Shown in pieces: positions 33,803-43,674 of a DNA stretch of 64,000 bases. The notes under the pieces were generated by a model, which did not search any database, was not told the DNA's origin, and saw only the letters and a list, made by a program, of their open reading frames with translations. The position numbers and the translations under genes were made by a program. Position 1 is the first letter of the stretch; each line of letters opens with the position of its first letter. Source of the stretch: Anaerostipes amylophilus (GTDB lineage Bacteria; Bacillota; Clostridia; Lachnospirales; Lachnospiraceae); assembly GCF_025567365.1 (NCBI RefSeq), contig NZ_JAOQJG010000001.1, forward strand, positions 124,001 to 188,000, read 5' to 3'.

Positions 33803-35206
33803 CTACTTATTTCTTGCTGCAAAACGTTCTACAACTTCTTCGATGGTTCCTGCATTTAAGAACATTCCTTCTGGAATCTCATCGTGTTTTCCTTCTAAGA
33901 TTTCCTTAAATCCCTGGATCGTATCGCTTAAGGATACATACTGCCCTGGTTTTCCTGTAAACTGTTCGGCTACGAAGAATGGCTGAGACAGGAATCTTTG
34001 TACCTTTCTTGCGCGGTCTACGACCAGTTTCTCGTCTTCAGAAAGTTCATCCATTCCTAAGATTGCGATGATATCCTGTAATTCTTTATATTTTTGCAGA
34101 ATCTCCTGTACGCCTCGTGCGACTTTGTAGTGTTCTTCTCCAACAACTTTTGGATCTAGGATTCTTGATGTGGATTCCAATGGATCTACTGCTGGATAGA
34201 TTCCCATTTCTGAGATTGCACGGGATAGTACGGTTGTCGCATCCAGATGGGCAAATGTTGTTGCTGGTGCCGGGTCGGTTAAGTCATCGGCTGGCACATA
34301 GACTGCCTGTACGGATGTGATCGATCCATTCTTTGTGGATGTGATACGTTCCTGTAAAGCACCCATCTCTGTCTGCAGTGTTGGCTGGTAACCTACCGCA
34401 CTTGGCACTCGTCCAAGTAAGGCGGATACCTCGGATCCTGCCTGTGTGAAACGGAAAATGTTGTCGATAAATAATAAGACGTCTTTTCCTCCACGGTCAC
34501 GGAAATCTTCTGCGATCGTAAGTCCAGTAAGCCCTACTCTCATACGGGCTCCAGGTGGTTCGTTCATCTGTCCGAAGACCATGGCGGTCTTGTCGATAAC
34601 ACCTGATTCACTCATCTCTGTGTAAAGGTCATTTCCTTCACGAGTACGTTCTCCTACTCCAGTAAATACGGAATATCCTCCATGCTCTGTGGCGATATTT
34701 CGGATCAGTTCCTGGATCAGTACAGTTTTTCCTACTCCCGCACCACCAAACAGACCGATCTTTCCACCCTTCTGGTATGGGCAGAGAAGGTCAACGACCT
34801 TGATCCCTGTTTCCAGAACTTCTGTCTCTGTAGATTGTTCTGAAAATTCCGGTGCTTTTCTGTGGATTGGTAAACGGTCGGCTCCTTCTGGTGCCGGTTT
34901 ATTATCAATAGGATCTCCCAGCACGTTAAAGATTCGTCCTAAGGTTGCTTCTCCTACAGGAACGGAGATCGGTCCGCCTGTAGCCTGTGCTTCCATTCCA
35001 CGGACTAATCCGTCGGTTGGTCCCATTGCGATACATCTTACGGTGTCATCACCCAGGTGCTGTGCAACTTCAACGACAAGTTTTCCGCCGTCTCTTGTCT
35101 GGATATCGATCGCATCGTTGATCTCTGGCAGGTTATCACTGCTAAACTTGATATCCAGAACCGCACCGATGACCTGTGTAATCTTTCCTGTACGATTATC
35201 TGCCAT
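33803..35206 (-). CDS. atpD: ATP synthase beta subunit (operon 1)
   Basis: 467 residues. Catalytic P-loop GGAGVGKTVLIQELI near residue 155, GERTREGNDLY, and the signature PAVDPLESTSRIL. Catalytic F1 subunit. Full length and intact. Its sequence differs throughout from the beta subunit of operon 2. Confidence 0.98.
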   Translation of the reverse strand: MADNRTGKITQVIGAVLDIKFSSDNLPEINDAIDIQTRDGGKLVVEVAQHLGDDTVRCIAMGPTDGLVRGMEAQATGGPISVPVGEATLGRIFNVLGDPIDNKPAPEGADRLPIHRKAPEFSEQSTETEVLETGIKVVDLLCPYQKGGKIGLFGGAGVGKTVLIQELIRNIATEHGGYSVFTGVGERTREGNDLYTEMSESGVIDKTAMVFGQMNEPPGARMRVGLTGLTIAEDFRDRGGKDVLLFIDNIFRFTQAGSEVSALLGRVPSAVGYQPTLQTEMGALQERITSTKNGSITSVQAVYVPADDLTDPAPATTFAHLDATTVLSRAISEMGIYPAVDPLESTSRILDPKVVGEEHYKVARGVQEILQKYKELQDIIAILGMDELSEDEKLVVDRARKVQRFLSQPFFVAEQFTGKPGQYVSLSDTIQGFKEILEGKHDEIPEGMFLNAGTIEEVVERFAARNK

Positions 35207-35238
35207 GTTATTTCCTCCTGCTTCTTATATCGAGTCCA

Positions 35239-36099
35239 TCACTTCAGGGCCTCGGCTCCTGAAATGATCTCTGTTAATTCTTGTGTGATCGCTCCCTGTC
35301 TTGCTCGGTTGTATGCAAGTTCTAAGCTTGAGATCATCTCTTCTGCATTACTTGTTGCTGAATCCATTGCCTGCATTCTGGCTCCATTCTCACTCGCTAC
35401 GGATGTGACTAAGGCTCCATAGATCATGCTGCAGATATACTTTGGAATCAGTAAGGATAAAGCTTCTTCCGGCTCCGGCTCAAAATTCATTGGAGCCTTG
35501 CTTTCTTTTTCTTCTTCCTTACTTTCTATATTGCTCTCAATCGGAAGTAATTTTACAAGTTTTGGTTCATGAACCACGGTATTTTTAAAATCTGTGTATG
35601 CCAGATAGATCTCACCGATCTCTCCATCTTCAAAAGCTTTTAGAAGTTTCTCTCCTAAGATTCTGGCATCATCATAGACTGGCTCGTTGATCATCTCTGA
35701 ATCATCGGAAACGATCTCATACCCACGATGTTTTAACGTATCCATCGCTTTGTGTCCTACCGCATAGATCATGATATCTTCTTTGTTCATACCGCTGTCC
35801 CGGATCAGTTTCACGATATTGTTATTATATCCTCCTGCTAATCCACGGTTGGATGAAATGGTAATGATCCCTTTCTTTGTGGAACCATTTTCCTGTAAAT
35901 ACGGATGATTGATATTACCTGCCTTGGCAAGGATCGAGCTTACTGTCTCATACATCTTATTAAAGTATGCTTTGGACTCGTCTGCTCTCTGCTTTGCTCT
36001 CTGCAGTTTTACCGTGGATACCAGTTTCATCGCTTTTGTGATCTGTCCGGTACTTTCGACGCTGGCTTTTCGTCTTTTAATATCAATTATTGATGCCAT
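35239..36099 (-). CDS. atpG: ATP synthase gamma subunit (operon 1)
   Basis: 286 residues. N-terminal rotor helix ASIIDIKRRKASVESTGQIT and C-terminal helix ATSNAEEMISSLELAYNRAR, with ISSNRGLAGGYN between. Rotating shaft of F1. Has an acidic insertion (EEEKESKAPMNFEPEPEEA) not seen in the operon 2 copy. Confidence 0.96.
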   Translation of the reverse strand: MASIIDIKRRKASVESTGQITKAMKLVSTVKLQRAKQRADESKAYFNKMYETVSSILAKAGNINHPYLQENGSTKKGIITISSNRGLAGGYNNNIVKLIRDSGMNKEDIMIYAVGHKAMDTLKHRGYEIVSDDSEMINEPVYDDARILGEKLLKAFEDGEIGEIYLAYTDFKNTVVHEPKLVKLLPIESNIESKEEEKESKAPMNFEPEPEEALSLLIPKYICSMIYGALVTSVASENGARMQAMDSATSNAEEMISSLELAYNRARQGAITQELTEIISGAEALK

Positions 36100-36110
36100 G
36101 ACAGATCACC

Positions 36111-37619
36111 TTACTTTCTAAATGATTCTTTTGCTTCATTGATCGCTTTGATCAGTTTCTCTTCGGTCGCATCATCCATGACTTTCGTCTCGGCAATGCT
36201 TGTAAAGATCTCTGGATATTTCGTATCGATCAAGTCAAATAATTCTTTCTGGAAATCAAGGATCTGATCTACTGCCAAGTCTAAGAGATATTTCTTGACT
36301 GCTGCGTAGATGATCACAACCTGCTTCTCAACCGCTAATGGCTGATACTGTGGCTGTTTTAAAACTTCCCTGATTCTCTCACCCTGATCTAATCGCTCTT
36401 TTGTATCATCATCAAGTTCTGATCCAAACTGAGCAAATGCTGCCAGCTCACGATACTGTGCAAGGTCTGTACGGATTGGTCCTGCGATCTTCTTCATCGC
36501 TTTGATCTGTGCAGATCCTCCAACTCGTGATACTGAAAGTCCGGCATTGATCGCTGGTCTGAAACCTGCGTTAAACATCTCTGTTTCCAGATAGATCTGT
36601 CCATCTGTGATGGAAATAACGTTCGTTGGGATGTATGCAGATACATCACCTGCCTGTGTCTCGATGATCGGAAGGGCTGTTAGAGATCCTCCACCTAATT
36701 CATCGGATAATCTGGCTGCACGCTCTAATAATCTGGAATGTAAATAGAAGACATCTCCAGGATAAGCTTCACGTCCAGGTGGTCTACGAAGAAGTAAGGA
36801 AAGTGTACGGTATGCAGTTGCATGTTTGCTTAAGTCATCATATACAACTAATACATCTTCTCCTCTCTCCATCCATTCTTCACCGATCGCACATCCTGCA
36901 TATGGTGCGATATACTGAAGTGGTGCTAATTCACTGGCTGTAGACGCTACAACCGTTGTATAATCCATTGCGCCAAATTCTTCTAAAGTCTTTACAATAT
37001 TGGCAACTGTGGATGCTTTCTGGCCGATCGCTACATAAATACAGTGAACACCCTGTCCTTTCTGATTAATGATCGTATCGATCGCGATCGCTGTCTTACC
37101 GGTCTGTCTGTCACCGATGATCAACTCACGCTGTCCTCTTCCGATCGGTACCATCGCATCGATCGCTTTGATTCCTGTCTGAATCGGAGTATCTACGGAT
37201 TTTCTTGAGATAACTCCTGACGCAACTCTTTCAATTGGACGATATTTATCTGTCTCGATCGGACCTTTATTGTCAATTGGCTGTCCTAAGGAGTTTACGA
37301 CACGTCCTGTCAGTTGATCTCCAACCGGCACTTCTACCACGCGGCCCGTTGTCTTGACAATATCGCCTTCGTTAATATTTCTACGGTCACCTAAGAGAAC
37401 TGCACCTACGTTGTCCTCTTCTAAGTTTAATACCATTCCATAGACTTCTCCCGGAAATTCGAGCAGTTCTCCCTGCATCGCTTTCTCAAGTCCATGGATT
37501 CTGGCGATTCCGTCAGCAACCTGTATTACCGTTCCAATATCAGAGGTTTCAAGCTTTGTTGAATATTGTTTGATCTGTTCTTTGATAACTGAACTGATCT
37601 CTTCTGGTCTTAAATTCAT
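36111..37619 (-). CDS. atpA: ATP synthase alpha subunit (operon 1)
   Basis: 502 residues. Non-catalytic nucleotide site GDRQTGKTAIAIDTI near residue 169 and the signature PAINAGLSVSRVGGSAQ. Alternates with beta in the F1 hexamer. AGGAGGAAG lies before the ATG. Confidence 0.98.
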   Translation of the reverse strand: MNLRPEEISSVIKEQIKQYSTKLETSDIGTVIQVADGIARIHGLEKAMQGELLEFPGEVYGMVLNLEEDNVGAVLLGDRRNINEGDIVKTTGRVVEVPVGDQLTGRVVNSLGQPIDNKGPIETDKYRPIERVASGVISRKSVDTPIQTGIKAIDAMVPIGRGQRELIIGDRQTGKTAIAIDTIINQKGQGVHCIYVAIGQKASTVANIVKTLEEFGAMDYTTVVASTASELAPLQYIAPYAGCAIGEEWMERGEDVLVVYDDLSKHATAYRTLSLLLRRPPGREAYPGDVFYLHSRLLERAARLSDELGGGSLTALPIIETQAGDVSAYIPTNVISITDGQIYLETEMFNAGFRPAINAGLSVSRVGGSAQIKAMKKIAGPIRTDLAQYRELAAFAQFGSELDDDTKERLDQGERIREVLKQPQYQPLAVEKQVVIIYAAVKKYLLDLAVDQILDFQKELFDLIDTKYPEIFTSIAETKVMDDATEEKLIKAINEAKESFRK

Positions 37620-37640
37620 GGGGCTTATCTTCCTCCTGTT

Positions 37641-38186
37641 CTATAGTTGTATTTGTGACAGATATCTTCCCATCGAATCAAGCTTTGTACGGATAGAATT
37701 ATCCACAATCCGATCATCCATACAAAGGATCAATCCACCAATGATATCTTTATCTGTCTCATAAGTCACCTCTAACTTCTTGTATTCTGAAGAATTGATG
37801 ACTTTCTTTAAGATCTTGTCTTTTTGTTCTTGTGACAGCGGCGTCGCTGACGTTACATGTAAGGCTCCGATTCCTAACTGACGTTTGATATTAGAAATGA
37901 TGTAAGTAAAAATTCCATCAAATTCTTTAAAACGCCCTTTCTTGATGATGATCATTAAAAATCCTGTCATATCATCAGAAACCCGGCCGTTAAAAACGTT
38001 CTTTGCTGCCTCCATCTTCTCTTCCTTTGTGATCTGGGGATGATTTAAGAAGTTTACGAAATCTGTGTTGGAATCTAAGATTTCTTTCACTGCTTTCGCT
38101 TCTTCTAAAGCTTCGATAAGAGCGTCCTCATCTGTTTTCACAGAAATATAGGCATCCCCGTAAATTTTATCTACTCTTGAAGCCAT
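37641..38186 (-). CDS. atpH: ATP synthase delta subunit (operon 1)
   Basis: 181 residues; helical N-terminal half, then the family end DKDIIGGLILCMDDRIVDNS. Connects F1 to the b-subunit stalk. Overlaps atpF by 16 bp. Confidence 0.94.
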   Translation of the reverse strand: MASRVDKIYGDAYISVKTDEDALIEALEEAKAVKEILDSNTDFVNFLNHPQITKEEKMEAAKNVFNGRVSDDMTGFLMIIIKKGRFKEFDGIFTYIISNIKRQLGIGALHVTSATPLSQEQKDKILKKVINSSEYKKLEVTYETDKDIIGGLILCMDDRIVDNSIRTKLDSMGRYLSQIQL

Positions 38187-38692
38187 GTCTTATCACCCAT
38201 TTCCTGTAAGGTCTGATCAACTAAAGCATTCTGGTCTGCTTCGTCCATCTGATTCTGGATGAATTTGCCAGCCATTAAAACTGCCATCTTAACCATCTCT
38301 TGCTTCATCTGATCTCTTGCACCTATCTTAGCAAGCTCTGCCTCATGATTCGCACTTTCTATGATCCTTGCGGCCTCTTCTTTGGCTCCTGCAACAATCT
38401 CTTCCTCTCTCTTCAGTGCTTTCTTTCTGGCCTGTGCCATCAAGGCATCTGCTTCTTTTTCAACATTTTTTAGTTTATGATCGTATTCGGCTTTTAACTT
38501 TGCAGCTTCTGCCTGATCGGCTGCTGCCTGATCGATCTCATTTGCAATTCTGTTCTTACGGTCTTCTAAGATCTTACGAACCGGTTCAAACAAAATATAG
38601 GAAAGCAGTGCAAACATGATGAACACTGCGATTCCCTGCATAATCACATCAAAGCCAAGCTGAATATCTAATCCAAATATTCTTCCGTCCAC
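38171..38692 (-). CDS. atpF: ATP synthase b subunit (operon 1)
   Basis: 173 residues. One N-terminal membrane helix (about residues 12-32), then a long charged coiled coil with the LxxRKxxI-type core FEPVRKILEDRKNRI. Peripheral stalk dimer. Confidence 0.94.
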   Translation of the reverse strand: MDGRIFGLDIQLGFDVIMQGIAVFIMFALLSYILFEPVRKILEDRKNRIANEIDQAAADQAEAAKLKAEYDHKLKNVEKEADALMAQARKKALKREEEIVAGAKEEAARIIESANHEAELAKIGARDQMKQEMVKMAVLMAGKFIQNQMDEADQNALVDQTLQEMGDKTWLQE

Positions 38693-38719
38693 GCCTTGGC
38701 CTCCCTTCGGCTTGTTTTA

Positions 38720-38983
38720 TTAAAGTTTTGCAAACAGTGGATTTGCATATAATAAGATCAAACCAATAACCAGACCATAAAGACCTGTTGTCTCTGCTAC
38801 CGCCTGTCCAAGAAGCATGGTAGATGTGATATCACCTTTGGCTCCTGGATTACGTCCTACTGCTGCTGCACCCTGTCCTGCTGCGTATCCCTGTCCAATA
38901 CCAGGTCCGATACCTGCGATCAGTGCCAGTCCTGCTCCGATTGCAGAACACCCTAATACAAATGCTTCACTTGAAATATTCAT
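38720..38983 (-). CDS. atpE: ATP synthase c subunit, Na+-type (operon 1)
   Basis: 87 residues, two helices. GIGPGIGQGYAAGQ carries the Gln used for Na+ coordination in Ilyobacter and Acetobacterium c rings, and LLGQAVAETTGLYGL supplies V, the ion-binding Glu, the following Thr and the Tyr. All five positions of the Na+ site agree. Predicted Na+-translocating rotor. Confidence 0.95.
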   Translation of the reverse strand: MNISSEAFVLGCSAIGAGLALIAGIGPGIGQGYAAGQGAAAVGRNPGAKGDITSTMLLGQAVAETTGLYGLVIGLILLYANPLFAKL

Positions 38984-39042
38984 AGTTTTTTCCTCCTGAA
39001 CTACATATTAAAGTTTCCTATCTTGATCGTTGATAGATTGTC

Positions 39043-39774
39043 TTAAGCTTCCCGCTTATCTGTAATAAATGTCATCGTAAGCATCGCAAATACAAATGTC
39101 TGGATCGCTCCGGAGAACAGATCAAAGTACATATGCAAGAATGCCGGAATACCTAGCTGCGCAAGCCATGGCAGCAATCCGTACCACAATGCCATCATGA
39201 TCGTACCCGCCATAATATTTCCAAACAAACGAAGAGACATAGAAAGCGGTGTCGCAAACTCTCCGATCAGGTTAATTGGAAATAAGATTGGGATTGGTTT
39301 GAAAAGATCGGTAAATACATGTAATTTACTCGTCTTAAATGCACTGTACTGGATCAGTACAAATGTGATCAACGCTAATGCAAGCGTCGTTCCATAGTCC
39401 GCTGTCGGTGGTCTTAAGCCAAATAATCCCGATGTATTGGAGAAAAAGATAAAGACCATGATCGTTCCAATGTAATTTACAAATGGACGCCAATGTCTTC
39501 CCATATTTCCCTTGACCAGATTATCAAGCATCTCTACGACCATCTCCACAAAATTCTGAAGTCCTGATGGCTTCTCATCTCCGTGAAGAACTGCATGTCT
39601 TGCGATCAGTGCTAATACAATGATAAATACCATAACGATCAGCGTCGTCACATGCGTTGTCGTGATCCAGACTTTATGCCCGAAAAATTTCAGCGGAATC
39701 AGCCCGTGCACCATAAAGTCAACGTCATCACCGGATGATGCTGCCAACATCATGGGGGCATTCATAATTCCCAT
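39043..39774 (-). CDS. atpB: ATP synthase a subunit (operon 1)
   Basis: 243 residues from ATG at 39774, which has AAAGGAGG upstream; the longer frame to 39870 lacks a site. Polytopic; the essential Arg lies in SMSLRLFGNIMAG near residue 177. Forms the ion channel against the c ring. Confidence 0.94.
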   Translation of the reverse strand: MGIMNAPMMLAASSGDDVDFMVHGLIPLKFFGHKVWITTTHVTTLIVMVFIIVLALIARHAVLHGDEKPSGLQNFVEMVVEMLDNLVKGNMGRHWRPFVNYIGTIMVFIFFSNTSGLFGLRPPTADYGTTLALALITFVLIQYSAFKTSKLHVFTDLFKPIPILFPINLIGEFATPLSMSLRLFGNIMAGTIMMALWYGLLPWLAQLGIPAFLHMYFDLFSGAIQTFVFAMLTMTFITDKREA

Positions 39775-39808
39775 CGCACAACCTCCTTTTCTGCTTATTA
39801 TCATCACT

Positions 39809-40213
39809 TTATTCCTGCAAGATCTTCTTCGTGATATGCTCGTGAACCGGCTTTTGTAAAAATGCTGCAAACTTGCTGCTTAAGAAACCAACAAGTGCTG
39901 CGATAAATGCACTCATACTAAGCTTGATCATCACATACAAAACAACCAGTGTCACCACATAACGGATCAATGCACTTACGATCATATGTCTGCTTGCCTG
40001 ATGTGTATCCATCTGTACAGACTTCTGAATACTTACCATCATCGTCGTGATCATGATCCACGCTGCGATCAGACCAACAACTGCTCCGATCAGATACCTT
40101 AGATCACCTCTGGTTATTATCATACCCAAAATTGCAGATAACACTCCGCCTAGAAGAATTCCGATCATCAGATCCAGGTATGTCTCGTCTAGCTGTCTTA
40201 ATTTATCTCTCAT
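39809..40213 (-). CDS. ATP synthase subunit I-like protein
   Basis: 134 residues with four membrane helices: LDLMIGILLGGVLSAILGMI, AVVGLIAAWIMITT and two more. Matches the small ATP-synt_I family that helps assemble the c ring. Overlaps the AtpZ-like gene by 11 bp. Confidence 0.8.
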   Translation of the reverse strand: MRDKLRQLDETYLDLMIGILLGGVLSAILGMIITRGDLRYLIGAVVGLIAAWIMITTMMVSIQKSVQMDTHQASRHMIVSALIRYVVTLVVLYVMIKLSMSAFIAALVGFLSSKFAAFLQKPVHEHITKKILQE

Positions 40214-40445
40214 CTTTCTCCTCCATATCTTCCTGTTCTAGTATATTGTGGATCAGAGAATATACTCCTCTGATTCCTCCCATAATACCAAGAATCAGAA
40301 AAAGAAGAAACAGATTTGTGGAAAAATGTTTATCAATCCACAGTCCGATCGCCATGCATAAAAAAACAGAAGTCAACATCGTGATCCCAATCTGTGTTAC
40401 CAGCGACAACATCTTGATCACTGGTCCATACTTATGCATAGACAT
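40203..40445 (-). CDS. AtpZ/AtpI-type small membrane protein
   Basis: 80 residues, two membrane helices joined by GLWIDKHFSTN, a signature of the AtpZ family (assembly factor or Mg2+/Ca2+ transporter encoded first in atp operons). AAAGGAGG upstream. First gene of operon 1. Confidence 0.82.
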   Translation of the reverse strand: MSMHKYGPVIKMLSLVTQIGITMLTSVFLCMAIGLWIDKHFSTNLFLLFLILGIMGGIRGVYSLIHNILEQEDMEEKDER

Positions 40446-40477
40446 TTCCTCCTTTTAGCGAAATCTTTATAAAGTTT

Positions 40478-40486
40478 ATTATAACA
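40478..40486 (-). promoter_or_regulatory. Extended -10 promoter of ATP synthase operon 1
   Basis: TGTTATAAT on the minus strand (-10 at 40483-40478) with no strong -35, 33 bp before the first gene. Confidence 0.6.
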
Positions 40487-40651
40487 TTTTTCCCAAACAC
40501 AAGCCACCTTATTTTTTATTCTTTATCTATTTTTACCAAAAGTAACCAGAAAAATAAGATTTTTCGTCATTTTTACCCTGGTTTCTTCTTATTAAAAAGA
40601 TGTTTAATTTTTTAGATAAATTTTTTCAATTTTCTCTGATTATTTTTGCTT

Positions 40652-42010
40652 TTATTTCTCTAATAATTCTTTGATCACAGATTCATAAATATCAAATCCA
40701 GCTTCTAACTGTTCATCTGTCATAACGAGTGGTGCAAGGAATCGGATAACATTTCCATATGTACCTGCTCCCTCGATCATCAATCCTTTCTGAGCACATC
40801 CTTTGATGACTGCTGCAGAAAATTCTGGATATGGTTCTTTTGTTTTCTGATCTTTGACAAACTCAAGACCGATCATTCCTCCAAGTCCACGAACATCTCC
40901 GATCACTGGATATTTTTCTTTCCACTCATTGAATCTCTTAGATACCTTTTCACCAATCTCACAAGAACGTCCTGCAATGTCATCTCGTTCCATGATCTCG
41001 ATCGTCTTTAAGGCTGCTGCACATGCTAATGCGTTGCCACAGAATGTACCACCGATCGTTCCTGGTGCTGAAGCTTCCATGATCTCTTCTCTTGCAACGA
41101 TCGCTGATAATGGAACACCGGCTGCAATAGATTTGGCTGTTGCTAAGATATCAGGCTGTACCCCTGATTCTTCCCAATAGTTTGTAGCAAACATTCTACC
41201 TGTACGGCAGAATCCTGTCTGAACTTCGTCCGCTACTAATAAAATTCCATTTTCATCACAGATCTTTCTGACCGCTTTGACCCATTCAATTGGTGCTGGG
41301 ATAAATCCACCTTCACCCTGTAATGGTTCTACAACGATCGCTGCGATCGTATCTGCTGGTCCGCACTGTTCAAAGACTGCTTTGATAGAATCTAAATAGT
41401 AATCTAGGGCTGCTTCCTGAGGCATTCCTGCTGGATTTCTATAGTAGTATGGGAACTGTGCACGATAAACACCATCCGGGAAAGGTCCCATTCCAACGGC
41501 ATATGCTTTCTTAGATGTCATGGACATTGTCATTAAAGTTCTTCCATGGAACGCTCCGGAAAATACGATGATATTTGGTCGTTTTGTAAATGCTTTCGCG
41601 ATCTTGACTGCATTTTCATCTGCTTCAGCACCACTATTTGCGAAGAATACTTTTTTCTTATTACCTTTGACCGGTGCGATCTGTGTTAATTTTTCAGATA
41701 ATGCAACATAGCCTTCATGAGTCACTACATTGTACATTCCGTGAAAATATTTCTCTGCCTGTACTTTGACTGCTTCTACAACTTCCGGCTGTGAAAAACC
41801 GATATTTAAAACTCCAACTCCACCGATCCAGTCTAAAAATTTATTTCCATCAACATCCTGAATCATAGCTCCTTCACCCTTTTCGATCACAACGGGATAA
41901 ACGCATTTGATCGCGGATGGATTGACTGCTTCTCTTCGGTCGATGATTGCCTGTGCTTTTGGTCCTGGTAATGTTTCAGTGATGATCTCTGGTAAATCTG
42001 TTCTTAGCAT
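40652..42010 (-). CDS. gabT: Class III aminotransferase, 4-aminobutyrate type
   Basis: 452 residues from ATG at 42010, 8 bases after GGAGG; the ATG at 42016 is too close. PLP enzyme: NSGAEADENAVKIAK (cofactor phosphate), VVEPLQGEGG, LLVADEVQTGFCRTGRM and the Schiff-base Lys in ATAKSIAAGVPLSA. GABA transaminase moves the amino group to 2-oxoglutarate, giving succinate semialdehyde; other omega-amino acids are possible. Divergent from a PucR-type regulator. Confidence 0.88.
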   Translation of the reverse strand: MLRTDLPEIITETLPGPKAQAIIDRREAVNPSAIKCVYPVVIEKGEGAMIQDVDGNKFLDWIGGVGVLNIGFSQPEVVEAVKVQAEKYFHGMYNVVTHEGYVALSEKLTQIAPVKGNKKKVFFANSGAEADENAVKIAKAFTKRPNIIVFSGAFHGRTLMTMSMTSKKAYAVGMGPFPDGVYRAQFPYYYRNPAGMPQEAALDYYLDSIKAVFEQCGPADTIAAIVVEPLQGEGGFIPAPIEWVKAVRKICDENGILLVADEVQTGFCRTGRMFATNYWEESGVQPDILATAKSIAAGVPLSAIVAREEIMEASAPGTIGGTFCGNALACAAALKTIEIMERDDIAGRSCEIGEKVSKRFNEWKEKYPVIGDVRGLGGMIGLEFVKDQKTKEPYPEFSAAVIKGCAQKGLMIEGAGTYGNVIRFLAPLVMTDEQLEAGFDIYESVIKELLEK

Positions 42011-42102
42011 ATTCATATCCTCCTCTATTTTAAAAACTTATCTTCTGATTTGTCTTTGTTTTTGTAGTGATGATTATTTGTACATTCATTTGCAAATAAA
42101 AA

Positions 42103-42142
42103 AAGTACAACAAGGATGCTTTGTTCAACACCTTTGTTGTAC
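42103..42142 (-). terminator. Terminator-like hairpin in the gabT leader
   Basis: On the minus strand GTACAACAA-A-GG and CC-TTGTTGTAC pair with one bulge, followed by TTTTTTT. It lies about 95 bp upstream of the gabT start and no gene ends there, so it may attenuate gabT. Confidence 0.5.
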
Positions 42143-42304
42143 CTTTTGATTGTATTTTTACATATTTTTCTGAAGTTTCCTATATTCTTTTATCACAATT
42201 TTCCTTTGATTCTTTGTGTTCGTTGCACAAATGGTATCAAATGTGTTAGACTATTTTTACATGACTTCAAATGAATAGGACACAAATAAAGGAGGGCAAA
42301 TCTT

Positions 42305-43483
42305 ATGCCTCTTACATTAAATGAATTATATACACAAACAAAACATCAATATCACCTTTCCATGATTGCAGGTAAAACTGGGATCGATCATATCATGAAC
42401 TGGGTTTATGTCTCCGAAGACAGCTCAACTCATGATTTTTTGAAGGGCGGAGAACTTATTATCACAACCGGGATCAACTATCAGGATGAGACTTCTCTTT
42501 ATGAGTTTATTGAAACAATGATCCAAAGCCATACTTGCGGAATGATCTTAAATACAGGGAAATATATTCTTTCAGATCATATCACAGATTCGATCAAAGA
42601 ATTGTGCGACAAACACAACTATCCATTGATCAACATGCCTTGGGAAGTTCATATTTATGATATTACAAGAGATTATTATAATCGGATCTTTATGGATACA
42701 CAGAAAGATACTTCGATCACAGATGCATTTTTGTCTTTTATTGAAAATGATTCTCTGCATCATTATGATGCTTTGCGGATTCTGGAAGATAATCATTTTG
42801 AGAAGGACAATTGCTATGAGATTGCTTTAATGAAGTGTAATAAGAAAGTGATTTCTGATGACCTGAAATTGCGTCTGCTTTTTTTGATGGAAAGTTTTGT
42901 GAAGTTAAATGATCTGGATATCCATATTGCTTTTTATAAAAATCATTTTTTATTTGTTTTTCATGATATGGATGAAATACAGATTTATGATGAAATGTCT
43001 TCTTTGGTTTCTTCGCTTAAAAATTCTTTTAAAAAGCTTCATATTTATGTAGGGATCGGAAGTTCTGTCCACATGCTTCGTGAGATTGGTGCAAGTTATC
43101 AACGTTCTCTGGCTGCTCTTGTTTATGCTGTGAATAAAGGTCAGGAAATTGCCCGATTTGAGGAAATGGGATTTTTTAAAATTCTTCATTCTGTAAATGA
43201 TCGGAATCTTTTGGTTGCTTATCATGATGAGTATTTGAAAGATATTGAGGAGTATGATCAGATTCATGATACGAATTATCTGGAAACTTTGCATCAGTAC
43301 CTGCTTTGTAACGGGAGTATTCAGCATGTGGCTTCGAATATGTTCTGTCATCGAAATACCATTACTTATCGGATGCGAGTGATCGAGGATCATTGGGAGT
43401 TGAAGTTGGATGATACGGTGGAGAAGTTTCATTTGATGGTGGCGTTTTTTATTCGGGATTATCTGGAGGTAAGTAAATTCTGA
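42305..43483 (+). CDS. PucR-family transcriptional regulator
   Basis: 392 residues. N-terminal PucR-like sensory domain (IDHIMNWVYVSEDSSTHDF, GGELIITTGINYQDE), a central GGDEF-like linker region and a C-terminal helix-turn-helix HVASNMFCHRNTITYRMRVI. PucR regulators activate nitrogen-compound catabolism, and the adjacent divergent gabT is the natural target. AAGGAGG upstream. Confidence 0.88.
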   Translation: MPLTLNELYTQTKHQYHLSMIAGKTGIDHIMNWVYVSEDSSTHDFLKGGELIITTGINYQDETSLYEFIETMIQSHTCGMILNTGKYILSDHITDSIKELCDKHNYPLINMPWEVHIYDITRDYYNRIFMDTQKDTSITDAFLSFIENDSLHHYDALRILEDNHFEKDNCYEIALMKCNKKVISDDLKLRLLFLMESFVKLNDLDIHIAFYKNHFLFVFHDMDEIQIYDEMSSLVSSLKNSFKKLHIYVGIGSSVHMLREIGASYQRSLAALVYAVNKGQEIARFEEMGFFKILHSVNDRNLLVAYHDEYLKDIEEYDQIHDTNYLETLHQYLLCNGSIQHVASNMFCHRNTITYRMRVIEDHWELKLDDTVEKFHLMVAFFIRDYLEVSKF

Positions 43484-43674
43484 TTTGTAGTTTGAAGGCG
43501 GAAATTATTGGTGGAATATTATAAAAAAGGAACCATATACACTGGTGTACAAAAAATATCCTGATCTTTACTTACATCTTTTGTATTTGACATACTTAGT
43601 TTAAGCTACATAGATCAAATTTAAAGATTCATGGCACAGTTTCTGATTTAGATACTGTTTCTTGAATAATGCAA

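Noticed and set aside
34117..34320. Antisense frames inside atp and other conserved genes
   Set aside because: They mirror codon patterns of the real genes and have no ribosome sites or family resemblance.
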